A DNA stretch of 64,000 nt from Pseudomonas paralcaligenes (GTDB lineage: Bacteria; Pseudomonadota; Gammaproteobacteria; Pseudomonadales; Pseudomonadaceae), in the NCBI RefSeq assembly GCF_019655855.1, contig NZ_BPFX01000006.1:186001-250000 (forward strand), in the 5' to 3' direction. Each line of letters starts with the position of its first letter. The stretch's first letter is position 1. The notes under the pieces are model-generated. The model was given only the letters and a program-made list of their open reading frames with translations. It searched no databases and was not told where the DNA came from. The translations under genes and the position numbers were made by a program. Shown one piece after another: positions 32,541-40,299 of this stretch.

Positions 32541-32724
32541 ATCGAAGCCTCTCTACGGCAACCGTTGGAAGCTCCGTCGGATCGCACGAAACGCCTCGCT
32601 GCCGGGGCAAGGCAGAACGCCATCACGAATTGTGATTTGCATCTCATTTTCGCCACCATGGAAATGTCGACAGCGTCACAAAGCTTGGTAGGCTTCCGCG
32701 ATCCCTCTTCCAGGAGCTTTTCCG

Positions 32725-32886
32725 ATGAAGGAACAGCGGAAATACCTCGCGTTGCGTGCCCATATCGAGAGCCTGCTTCAGGAAGGCGCCAAGATCGTCA
32801 GCCGCGATCCCTTCACCCTGCGTATCAGCGGGCATCTGTTCCGCGTGCAGCACGGGATGTTGATCGGCAACTCGACGGCCGCCTGA
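32725..32886 (+). CDS. 53-residue hypothetical protein
   Basis: A short gene translated MKEQRKYLALRAHIESLLQE, then GAKIVSRDPFTLRISGHLFR, ending IGNSTAA. CAGGAG lies eight bases before ATG. Composition is that of a real soluble protein with a helical N-terminus. It ends 6 bp before the convergent ClpP-like gene. Unknown function. Confidence 0.55.
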   Translation: MKEQRKYLALRAHIESLLQEGAKIVSRDPFTLRISGHLFRVQHGMLIGNSTAA

Positions 32887-32892
32887 CTCCCG

Positions 32893-33444
32893 TCAGGAAT
32901 GCACGCACCAGCTTACCGATTCGGCCGGCATTCCCAGGCAGTCCACGGCGTGGATCAGTCCTGAATTCAGCGCATCCTCGGCGTTGATGATCCGGGGGGC
33001 CGCCGTCAGGCAGTCGAGCACGTCCAGGGGCGCCCTGGCGCCGCGGGTGCACTCCTCCACGATGCTGGCGTACAGCTGCAGGTCGTAGTCCAGGCTCATC
33101 GCGTATTCCGACATGCGCACGTGGTCGACCGCGCCGTTCAGCGTCCAGTGGAACGGGTGGAAGAGGAACTTGCTGTAGTGGCAGGCCGTGCGCCGCTCCC
33201 CCGCCAGGAAGATGATGTTGCCCATGGACTCGACCGTTCCCAGGTTTTGGGTCTTCACCGGCACCGGCAGGGACACCAGGAAGTTGTAGAGCGAGAAGCC
33301 GTAGCTGCATTCCCCGCCCATGGTGGCGATCTTGATGATCAGCTCGTCGGCCCCCTGCTGGATGGCCTGGGAGCATTTGTCGATCAACTGGCCGCAGGTG
33401 GAGGAGTTGATCGGCGCGGTGAAATGGACCACATGGCTGCGCAT
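32893..33444 (-). CDS. ClpP-like serine protease domain protein
   Basis: A 183-residue protein of the ClpP/crotonase-type fold. Expected ClpP features are seen: IATMGGECSYGFSLYNFL, the nucleophile region VESMGNIIFLAGERR with Ser, and the His in SKFLFHPFHW. The Asp of the triad is probably in the C-terminal part. It is shorter and more divergent than housekeeping ClpP and has no ClpX partner nearby. ATG 33444 follows GGAGAGCAGGC. Confidence 0.75.
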   Translation of the reverse strand: MRSHVVHFTAPINSSTCGQLIDKCSQAIQQGADELIIKIATMGGECSYGFSLYNFLVSLPVPVKTQNLGTVESMGNIIFLAGERRTACHYSKFLFHPFHWTLNGAVDHVRMSEYAMSLDYDLQLYASIVEECTRGARAPLDVLDCLTAAPRIINAEDALNSGLIHAVDCLGMPAESVSWCVHS

Positions 33445-33555
33445 GCCTGCTCTCCGTTCGGTTCGGCAAGGAAGGTGAAAGCCGACGCCTCACAGTGACT
33501 GAGTGGCGACCCGACGCGCGGTTTCATGTTTCACCGGCGTGGCGGACGAATGGCC

Positions 33556-33786
33556 TCAGTTGCCCGCGATGCCGGTGATGGTGATGCCGTAGTCGCGCAA
33601 CAACTGCACCGCCGGCTCGTCGCTGCGCTTGTCCTGGCCGTCGCCGAACTCGCCCTTTTCCAAGTTCTGCCGGGCCCAGTCGAGCAGATGCTCAACGGCC
33701 TCCTCCATCTCCGGCTTGTGGTCGGCCTGCATGTCCAGCGTGCAGGTGCTGTTGTCCCGGTTGTAGCTGATGGTCCATTGCGCCAT
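33556..33786 (-). CDS. 76-residue hypothetical protein
   Basis: A small acidic soluble protein (MAQWTISYNRDNSTCTLDMQ, then EEAVEHLLDWARQNLEKGEF). AGGAGG is correctly spaced before ATG 33786. It is divergent from the SOS-type promoter of the FAN1 gene. Not recognised. Confidence 0.6.
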   Translation of the reverse strand: MAQWTISYNRDNSTCTLDMQADHKPEMEEAVEHLLDWARQNLEKGEFGDGQDKRSDEPAVQLLRDYGITITGIAGN

Positions 33787-33932
33787 GGTGGCCTCCTGCG
33801 AACGATGCGGGTCAGAGCCCTGCGTACAAAGTTCGAGTGGCCGTGGAGAACAAGGGTTCAGGCAACGAGCCAGACGGCCGTGCAGGCGGTCGGGCCGGGC
33901 TTGCGTGCGCGGGCTCCTTGACGCACTCTTGC

Positions 33933-33948
33933 CTGTATATAAAGCCAG
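33933..33948 (+). promoter_or_regulatory. LexA box upstream of the FAN1-helicase operon
   Basis: CTGTATATAAAGCCAG fits the LexA pattern CTG-N10-CAG with the usual AT-rich TATATA core. It overlaps a possible -10 (TATAAA) and lies 9 bp before the FAN1 ATG, where bound LexA would block transcription. From memory, the P. aeruginosa homologues (PA1044-PA1045) belong to the LexA regulon. Confidence 0.75.
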
Positions 33949-33957
33949 TATATTTCC

Positions 33958-35595
33958 ATGCTCGCCCCACTCGATTCCGCCCTCTACTACCTCAGTAACT
34001 TCCGCACCGCGCTGGCCTGGATCGAGCAGCGCTACGCCGATCTGCTGGACGCTGATGAACAGGCCTTCCTGACCCAGTTCCAGGCCCTGCCGCAACCCTC
34101 CCAGGCGCTGCTGGTGCGCCTGGTCATGCGCAAGGGCCCGCACTTTCGCGCCGGCAAGCTGGCCTACCCGGAGATCGGCGATATCGCTGTCGCAGCTGGT
34201 TCGCTGCTCGAACGGGGCTGGTTGATCGAAGACGCCGAACTGGGGCTGGACGCGCTGTTCGCCCTGCTGCGCAAGGATGAGCTGCTGGTCACCTTCGCCG
34301 AAGCCGCCGCCCTGCGCGGCCTGAAGAAACGGGAGCTGCTGGAGGCACTGCTCAACCTGCATCCCGAGCCACGCTCATTCAGCCAGTGGAGCCCGGGACT
34401 GGACCGCCTGTACAGCCTCACCGTCGGCCCGCTGTGCGATCGCCTGCGCCTGCTGTTCTTCGGCAACCTGGCCCAGGACTGGTCCGAGTTCGTGCTCGCC
34501 GAACTGGGCATCCATCGCTACGAGAGCGTGCCTCTCGACGCCGAATCGCGCGGTTTCCGCAACCGCCTGGACGTCGACCGCTACCTGCACCTGCAGCACT
34601 GCCGCGACCTGTTCGACGCCGGCCTGCCGGTCGCCGAGGTACTCGCGACGCTGGGCGAATTCGCCAGCGACAACCCCTACCTGGCCCGGCGCCACGCCAA
34701 GCTGCTGTTCCGCCTGGGCCAGCAGCTGGAGCGCGAGGGCGAATGGACCGAGGCGGCCGCCCTGTACGCCAGCAGCAGCCACGGCGAGGCGCGCCAGCGC
34801 CAGGTCCGCGTGCTGGAGAAGCTGGGCAAGTTCCAGGCGGCTCACGACCTCGCCACCCAGGCGCTGGACGCGCCGCGCAACGACGCCGAGGCCCAGGCGC
34901 TGGAGCGCGCCCTGCCCCGCCTGCAGCGGCAGCTCGGCCTGCCAAAGCGCCCTCGCAGAACCAGGAGCGATGCCGGCGTGATCGAGCTGGAGCTGCCACA
35001 ACCACAGTTCAGCGTGGAGTGGGCGGTGCAACAGCACCTGCACCGGGACGAAGCGCCCGTGTTCTATGTGGAGAACACCCTGGTCTGCGGCCTGTTCGGT
35101 CTGCTCTGCTGGGAAGCGATCTTCGCCCCGCTGCCCGGCGCTTTCTTCCACCCCTTCCACGCCGGCCCGGAAGATCTCCACGACGCCGACTTCCGCAACC
35201 GGCGCGCCGGCCTGTTCGAGCGCTGCCTGGCGCGCCTCGGCGACGGCAGCCACGGTGATGCGATCCGCGCCACCTATGCGGCCAAGCACGGCACGCTGTC
35301 GCCCTTCGTACACTGGGCAGTGCTCACGCCGGAGCTGCTGGAGACCGCCCTGCACTGCCTGCCGCCGGCGCACCTGCGCGCCTGGTTCGAGCGCCTGCTC
35401 GGCGACATCCGCGCCAACCGCGCTGGCATGCCGGACCTGATCCAGTTCTGGCCGGCCGAACGGCGCTACCGGATGATCGAGGTGAAGGGCCCCGGTGACC
35501 GCCTGCAGGACAACCAGAAACGCTGGCTGGCCTTCTGCGCCGAGCACGGCATGCCGGTGGACGTCTGCTACGTGCGCTGGAGCCCGTCCGCGTGA
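33958..35595 (+). CDS. FAN1-type VRR-NUC structure-specific nuclease
   Basis: A 545-residue homologue of the interstrand-crosslink repair nuclease FAN1. The C-terminal VRR-NUC domain has the PD-(D/E)xK core: GMPDLIQFWP (Asp at about 492) and RMIEVKGPGDRLQDNQKRWL (E and K at about 507-509). The N-terminal SAP-like and TPR-like helical parts are also present. No ribosome binding site is obvious, so translation may begin near the transcript's 5' end. The stop overlaps the helicase start by GTGA. SOS control is indicated by the LexA box. Confidence 0.9.
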   Translation: MLAPLDSALYYLSNFRTALAWIEQRYADLLDADEQAFLTQFQALPQPSQALLVRLVMRKGPHFRAGKLAYPEIGDIAVAAGSLLERGWLIEDAELGLDALFALLRKDELLVTFAEAAALRGLKKRELLEALLNLHPEPRSFSQWSPGLDRLYSLTVGPLCDRLRLLFFGNLAQDWSEFVLAELGIHRYESVPLDAESRGFRNRLDVDRYLHLQHCRDLFDAGLPVAEVLATLGEFASDNPYLARRHAKLLFRLGQQLEREGEWTEAAALYASSSHGEARQRQVRVLEKLGKFQAAHDLATQALDAPRNDAEAQALERALPRLQRQLGLPKRPRRTRSDAGVIELELPQPQFSVEWAVQQHLHRDEAPVFYVENTLVCGLFGLLCWEAIFAPLPGAFFHPFHAGPEDLHDADFRNRRAGLFERCLARLGDGSHGDAIRATYAAKHGTLSPFVHWAVLTPELLETALHCLPPAHLRAWFERLLGDIRANRAGMPDLIQFWPAERRYRMIEVKGPGDRLQDNQKRWLAFCAEHGMPVDVCYVRWSPSA

Positions 35596-37877
35596 GTTAC
35601 GCCGTGGCCGTGCGCGCGTTCTGCGAATTCACCGCCAAGGAGGGCGACCTCGACCTGCGCTTCACCCCCGCGCCGACCGCCAGCGAGGGCATGGCCGGCC
35701 ACACCACGGTGGTCGGCCGACGCGGCCCCGGCTACCTCGCCGAACTGCCGCTGGCCGGCGAGTACCCGGGGTTGCTGGTCAGCGGCCGCGCCGACGGCTA
35801 CGACCCCGGGCAGAACCTGCTGGAAGAGATCAAGACCCATCGCGGCGACGTGGCGCGCATCCCGCACAACCACCGGGTGCTGCACTGGGCCCAGGTCAAG
35901 GTCTACGGCTGGTTATTGTGCGACGCCATGGAGCTGCCGCACATCGACCTGGCGGTGGTCTACTTCAACGTCCTCTCGCAGAAGGAAACGGTCTTCCGCG
36001 AGCGCTTCGCCGCGCAAGACCTGCGCGCCTTCTTCGAGCTGCAGTGCTCACGCTTCGTCGCCTGGGCCGAGCAGGAGAGCGCCCACCGCGTGGCGCGCGA
36101 CGCCAGCCTGGAGACGCTGCGCTTTCCCTACCCGAGCTTCCGCCACGGCCAGCGCCAGCTCGCCGAAACGGTGTACCGCGCCGCCCGCGACGGCGACTTC
36201 CTGCTGGCTCAGGCCACCACCGGCATCGGCAAGACCCTGGCCACCCTGTTCCCGCAGCTCAAGGCCTTTCCCGGCCAGGGGCTGGACCGGCTGTTCTTCC
36301 TCACCGCCAAGACCCCGGGCCGGCGCCTGGCGCTGGACGCCCTCGCCAGCCTGCGTGCCCAGGAAGCCGACATGCCGCTGCGGGTGCTGGAGCACGTGGC
36401 CCGCGACAAGGCCTGCGAATACCCGGATCGGGCCTGCCACGGCGAATCCTGCCCGCTGGCGCGGGGTTTCTACGACCGCCTGCCGGCCGCCCGCGCCGCC
36501 GCCCTGCAGCGCCGCTGGCTGAACCAGGAGGCGGTGCGCGAGATCGCCCTGGCGCACCAGGTCTGCCCCTACTACCTGTCCCAGGAGCTGTGCCGCTGGA
36601 GCGACGTGGTGGTGGGCGACTACAACTACTACTTCGACATGAGCGCCCTGCTGCACGGGCTGACCGTGCTCAACGGCTGGAAGGTGACGCTGCTGGTGGA
36701 CGAGGCGCACAACCTGACCGACCGCGCCCGCGGCATGTACAGCGCGGAGCTGGACCAGGCCGAGTTCAACGCCATGCGCAAGGTCGCCCCGGCCGGCCTC
36801 AAGGGTGTGCTGGAGCGGGTCGGCCGGCACTGGAACCAGTTGCACCGCGACCAGGAAGTGCCCTACCAGATCTATCCGGCCATCGCCGACCTGTTCATCC
36901 TCGCCCTGCAGAAGGCGGTGGGCGCCATCACCGACCACCTCACCGACCAGCCGGAAGGCAACCAGGCCGCGCTGCTGCGTTTCTACCTCGACGCCCTGCT
37001 GTTCTGCCGCCTGGCCGAGGCGTTCGGCCCACACTCGCTGTTCGACATCACCCGTCACGACACCCGCGGCGGCCGCAGCCTGTCGACCCTGAGCCTGCGC
37101 AACATCGTGCCCGCGCCCTTCCTCGCCGAACGCTTCGCCCATGCCCACAGCGCCACCCTGTTCTCCGCCACCCTGAGCCCCGGCCGCTACCATGCCGACC
37201 TGCTCGGCCTGCCGCGCGACTGGCGCTGGCTGGAGGTGCAGTCGCCGTTCGCCGCCGAGCAGCTCAGCGTCCGCGCCCTGGCCAACCTGTCCACCCGCTA
37301 CCAGCACCGGGAGGCCAGCCTGGCGCCCATCGCCACGCTGATGGCCCGCCAGTTCGACGAACTGCCGGGCAACTACCTCGCTTTCTTCAGCAGCTACGCC
37401 TACCTGGAGCAGGCGCTGGCGCGCTTTCGCGCCGAGCGCCCGGACATCCCCGTGTGGGAACAGTCGCGCAGCATGAACGAGGCCGAGCGCCAGGGTTTTC
37501 TCGACCGCTTCACCGAGGGCTCCCGGGGCATCGGCTTCGCCGTGCTCGGCGGCGCCTTCGGCGAGGGCATCGACCTGCCGGGCAAGCGCCTGATCGGCGC
37601 CTTCATTGCCACCCTCGGCCTGCCCCAGGTCAACCCGATCAACGAGGAAGTGAAGGCGCGCATGGAGCAGATGTTCGGCAACGGCTACGACTACGCCTAC
37701 CTGTTCCCCGGCCTGCAGAAGGTGGTGCAGGCCGCCGGGCGGGTGATCCGCACCACGGAGGACCAGGGCGTGGTCTACCTGCTCGACGACCGCTTCACCC
37801 GTGGCGAAGTACGCCAGCTGCTGCCCGGCTGGTGGCGGGTCGAGCGCAGCCGCTACCAGCCGGAACCGGTCAGGTAG
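35592..37877 (+). CDS. XPD/DinG-like helicase with N-terminal nuclease-like domain
   Basis: A 761-residue Fe-S superfamily 2 helicase. An N-terminal PD-(D/E)xK-like segment (SGRADGYDPGQNLLEEIKTHRGD, about 56-82) precedes Walker A (TTGIGKTLA, about 207). Four Cys can ligate the Fe-S cluster (CEYPDRACHGESCP and later CPYY). A DEAH box (LLVDEAHNL, about 368) and motif VI (QAAGRVIRTTED) follow. Start GTG 35592 overlaps the FAN1 stop. The pair probably processes blocked DNA structures. Its TAG stop lies inside a palindromic repeat. Confidence 0.88.
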   Translation: MSYAVAVRAFCEFTAKEGDLDLRFTPAPTASEGMAGHTTVVGRRGPGYLAELPLAGEYPGLLVSGRADGYDPGQNLLEEIKTHRGDVARIPHNHRVLHWAQVKVYGWLLCDAMELPHIDLAVVYFNVLSQKETVFRERFAAQDLRAFFELQCSRFVAWAEQESAHRVARDASLETLRFPYPSFRHGQRQLAETVYRAARDGDFLLAQATTGIGKTLATLFPQLKAFPGQGLDRLFFLTAKTPGRRLALDALASLRAQEADMPLRVLEHVARDKACEYPDRACHGESCPLARGFYDRLPAARAAALQRRWLNQEAVREIALAHQVCPYYLSQELCRWSDVVVGDYNYYFDMSALLHGLTVLNGWKVTLLVDEAHNLTDRARGMYSAELDQAEFNAMRKVAPAGLKGVLERVGRHWNQLHRDQEVPYQIYPAIADLFILALQKAVGAITDHLTDQPEGNQAALLRFYLDALLFCRLAEAFGPHSLFDITRHDTRGGRSLSTLSLRNIVPAPFLAERFAHAHSATLFSATLSPGRYHADLLGLPRDWRWLEVQSPFAAEQLSVRALANLSTRYQHREASLAPIATLMARQFDELPGNYLAFFSSYAYLEQALARFRAERPDIPVWEQSRSMNEAERQGFLDRFTEGSRGIGFAVLGGAFGEGIDLPGKRLIGAFIATLGLPQVNPINEEVKARMEQMFGNGYDYAYLFPGLQKVVQAAGRVIRTTEDQGVVYLLDDRFTRGEVRQLLPGWWRVERSRYQPEPVR

Positions 37878-37894
37878 GGTGCGTCGTGCGCACC
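37874..37894 (+). repeat. 21-bp GTAGGGTGCG palindrome, copy 1
   Basis: GTAGGGTGCGTC followed by GTGCGCACC. It is a member of the palindromic family found nine times between 37.8 and 57.7 kb. Its TAG supplies the stop codon of the helicase gene. Confidence 0.75.
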
Positions 37895-37919
37895 GCGCAT
37901 CTCTCGGTACGCCCCGGGC

Positions 37920-38063
37920 GATACACACTTTGCAAAAAGCCGGAACTTGAGGCGCGGCGGAATTTCCTTATTCTCCGCAGCCGTGACGCCGGGCCCCTCT
38001 GACGGTCAGCAACCGCCATGTCGGAGTCATAGTTGGTACAACTACGACTTTAAGGAGGGGCTC
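37920..38063 (+). ncRNA. structured leader of the TerC gene, candidate yybP-ykoY (Mn) element
   Basis: The 5' leader holds several GC-rich helices (for example GACGGTCAGCAACCG). An 11-bp hairpin AGTCATAGTTG/CAACTACGACT with loop GTA (38025-38049) ends directly before the ribosome binding site AAGGAGGGG. TerC-family genes are often controlled by manganese-sensing yybP-ykoY riboswitches. I cannot align the consensus with confidence, so this is a candidate. Confidence 0.4.
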
Positions 38064-39083
38064 ATGAGCACCCTGCATGCGTTTCTGTTCGCCGACCTGC
38101 TCGGCACCGCCACCTGGCTGTGGCTTTCCTTCTTCGCCCTGGTGATCGCCCTGCTGGCCTTCGACCTCGGCGTCCTCCACCGCGACAACCACGAGATCGG
38201 CGTCAAGGAGAGCCTGCTGCTGTCCGGCGGCTACATCTCCATGGGCCTGCTGTTCGCCGTCTGGGTGTATTTCCAGAAAGGCGGCGACTCGAGCATGGAC
38301 TACCTGACCGGTTTCCTGATCGAGAAGTCGCTGTCGATGGACAACGTGTTCGTCATGGCGCTGATCTTCAGCTTCCTCGCCATACCCCGCCAGTACCAGC
38401 ACAAGGTGCTGTTCTGGGGCATCCTCGGGGTGATCGTGCTGCGCGCCCTGATGATCGGCCTGGGTGCCGCGCTGATCCACGAGTTCAGCTGGATCCTCTA
38501 CGTGTTCGGCGTGTTCCTGGTGCTGACCGGCGTGAAGATGCTGTTCTCCAAGGTGGACGACGAGCCGGACCTGGCCAACAACCGCTTCATCCGCTGGATA
38601 CGCGGCCACCTGCGGGTGACCGAGCGCCTTCACGAGCAGCGCTTCTTCGTGCGCCAGCCGGACGCCAGCGGCCGCGACGTGCTGTGGGTGACGCCACTGT
38701 TCCTCGCCCTGATCCTGATCGAGTGCGCCGACCTGGTGTTCGCCGTGGACAGCGTGCCGGCGATCTTCGCCATCACCCAGGACCCGTTCATCGTCTACAC
38801 CTCGAACATCTTCGCCATCCTCGGCCTGCGCGCCCTGTACTTCGCCCTGGCGGCGATGATCCATCGCTTCGCCTACCTCAAGTACGCCCTGGCCCTGGTG
38901 CTGGTATTCATCGGCGGCAAGATCTTCCTGGTCAATGTCATCGGCAAGGTGCCGGCCGCCCTGTCGCTGAGCGTGACCCTCGGCCTGCTGGCCGGCGGCG
39001 TGCTGCTGTCGCTGTGGAAGACCCGCAACCAGCCGCCCCACGCGCTCGAACCCGACTCGGAGAACCGTCCCGGCGGGACATGA
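38064..39083 (+). CDS. TerC/Alx-family integral membrane protein
   Basis: A 339-residue inner-membrane protein with about nine helices. The TerC hallmarks are visible: acidic motif in FLIEKSLSMDNVFVMALIF, and LILIECADLVFAVDSVPAIFAIT with conserved Glu and Asp. These proteins are linked to manganese export and metal loading of exported enzymes. ATG 38064 follows AAGGAGGGG; the longer open frame upstream lies in the leader. It ends exactly against the convergent sirtuin gene. Confidence 0.9.
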   Translation: MSTLHAFLFADLLGTATWLWLSFFALVIALLAFDLGVLHRDNHEIGVKESLLLSGGYISMGLLFAVWVYFQKGGDSSMDYLTGFLIEKSLSMDNVFVMALIFSFLAIPRQYQHKVLFWGILGVIVLRALMIGLGAALIHEFSWILYVFGVFLVLTGVKMLFSKVDDEPDLANNRFIRWIRGHLRVTERLHEQRFFVRQPDASGRDVLWVTPLFLALILIECADLVFAVDSVPAIFAITQDPFIVYTSNIFAILGLRALYFALAAMIHRFAYLKYALALVLVFIGGKIFLVNVIGKVPAALSLSVTLGLLAGGVLLSLWKTRNQPPHALEPDSENRPGGT

Positions 39084-39839
39084 TCAGGCGCCGAATGCGG
39101 CCTCCAACAGCCGTGGCAGGACCTCGCCGGCAGCACCCTGCAAACTGTGCTCGCGGGGCCCGCCGACCGCCACCGGCTGCGGGTTGATGTGCACCACGGT
39201 GGCCTCGTTCCGCGACGCGATCTGCGGCACCTGAGCCGCGGGGTAGACCAGGCCCGAGGTGCCGACCGACAGCAGCAGGTCGCACTCGGCCGCCGCCTCG
39301 AAGGCTTGCGCCAATGCCGCCTCCGGCAGCGCCTCGCCGAACCAGACCACGCCGGGCCGAACTCGTCCGCCGCAATGCTCGCAGCATGGCGGCGGCAGGC
39401 GTCTACCCTCCTCCGGCTCATCCAGTTCGGCGGCCAGCCCGGCATGCGGCTGGCCACAGTCGAAGCAGCGCGGCGCATGCAGGCTGCCATGCAGGTGGAT
39501 CACGTCCCTGCTGCCGGCGCGCTCGTGCAGGTCGTCGACGTTCTGCGTCACCAGGGTCAAACGCGGCACTCTGGCCGCCAGCTCGGCGATGGCCCGGTGG
39601 GCGGCATTGGGCACCGCTCGCAGCACCCGCTGGCGGCGCCACTCGTACCAGCCCCAGACCAGCGCCGGATCGGCCTCGAAGGCCTCGGGCGTGGCCAGCC
39701 GCGCCGGATCGAAACGCGCCCACAGCCCGGTCAGGGCGTCACGAAAGGTCGGGATACCGCTCTCGGCGGAAACGCCGGCGCCGGTGAACACCAGCAGATG
39801 GCGGGACTGACGCAGGGCTTCGAGGATGACGGGAGACAT
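39084..39839 (-). CDS. cobB: sirtuin NAD-dependent protein deacylase
   Basis: A 251-residue SIR2 enzyme removing acyl groups from lysine with NAD. It has the Rossmann motif FTGAGVSAESGIPTFRD, NAD pocket TQNVDDLHERAG, catalytic His in HLHGSL, and a zinc site with CFDC and CCEHC. It then has VRPGVVWFGEALPE and GTSGLVYPAAQ. The length fits class III CobB-like proteins without an extended N-terminus. ATG 39839 was chosen where family similarity begins. Confidence 0.92.
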   Translation of the reverse strand: MSPVILEALRQSRHLLVFTGAGVSAESGIPTFRDALTGLWARFDPARLATPEAFEADPALVWGWYEWRRQRVLRAVPNAAHRAIAELAARVPRLTLVTQNVDDLHERAGSRDVIHLHGSLHAPRCFDCGQPHAGLAAELDEPEEGRRLPPPCCEHCGGRVRPGVVWFGEALPEAALAQAFEAAAECDLLLSVGTSGLVYPAAQVPQIASRNEATVVHINPQPVAVGGPREHSLQGAAGEVLPRLLEAAFGA

Positions 39840-39965
39840 GGCACGCTCGCGGGATCGGGGCAGGCCTTCATTCTCACCGAGCATGGTGGTGGTCGCCACT
39901 CATCCGCGGGGAGGAACGTCCTGGCCGGCGGGCCAGTCGCAAGTCCATCCCCAAGGAGAACCATC

Positions 39966-40292
39966 ATGCACAACGTCCACGGTTACGAGCGCACCCTCTC
40001 CATCGGCCTGGGGCTGGCCGGCCTCGTCTATGGCCTGCACCGCGCTGACGCCTGCGGTTTCGGCCTGGCCGCGCTGGGCGGCCTGGGCCTGCTGCGCGGC
40101 CTCACCGGCCATTGCGCGGTGAAGGGCTACCTGCACGATCCGCAGCAGGAGCTGCACTACCTCAAGGCCGAGATGCTGCGCCTGCGCGAGGCCATCGCAC
40201 GGCTCGGCCCGCAGAACCCGGAGGAAGAACCGCCGCTGGGCGCCGACACCATGGTCCACGGGTTCGACCGCTCGCTGCTGAACCCACGCTAG
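39966..40292 (+). CDS. DUF2892-type membrane protein
   Basis: A 108-residue protein. The N-terminal part (VHGYERTLSIGLGLAGLVYGL, then GFGLAALGGLGLLRGLTGHCAVKGYL) resembles the DUF2892 two-helix membrane domain of YgaP-like proteins. A helical cytoplasmic tail follows. AAGGAG precedes the ATG. Function unknown; it lies between the sirtuin and ercS. Confidence 0.7.
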   Translation: MHNVHGYERTLSIGLGLAGLVYGLHRADACGFGLAALGGLGLLRGLTGHCAVKGYLHDPQQELHYLKAEMLRLREAIARLGPQNPEEEPPLGADTMVHGFDRSLLNPR

Positions 40293-40299
40293 AGAGAAA

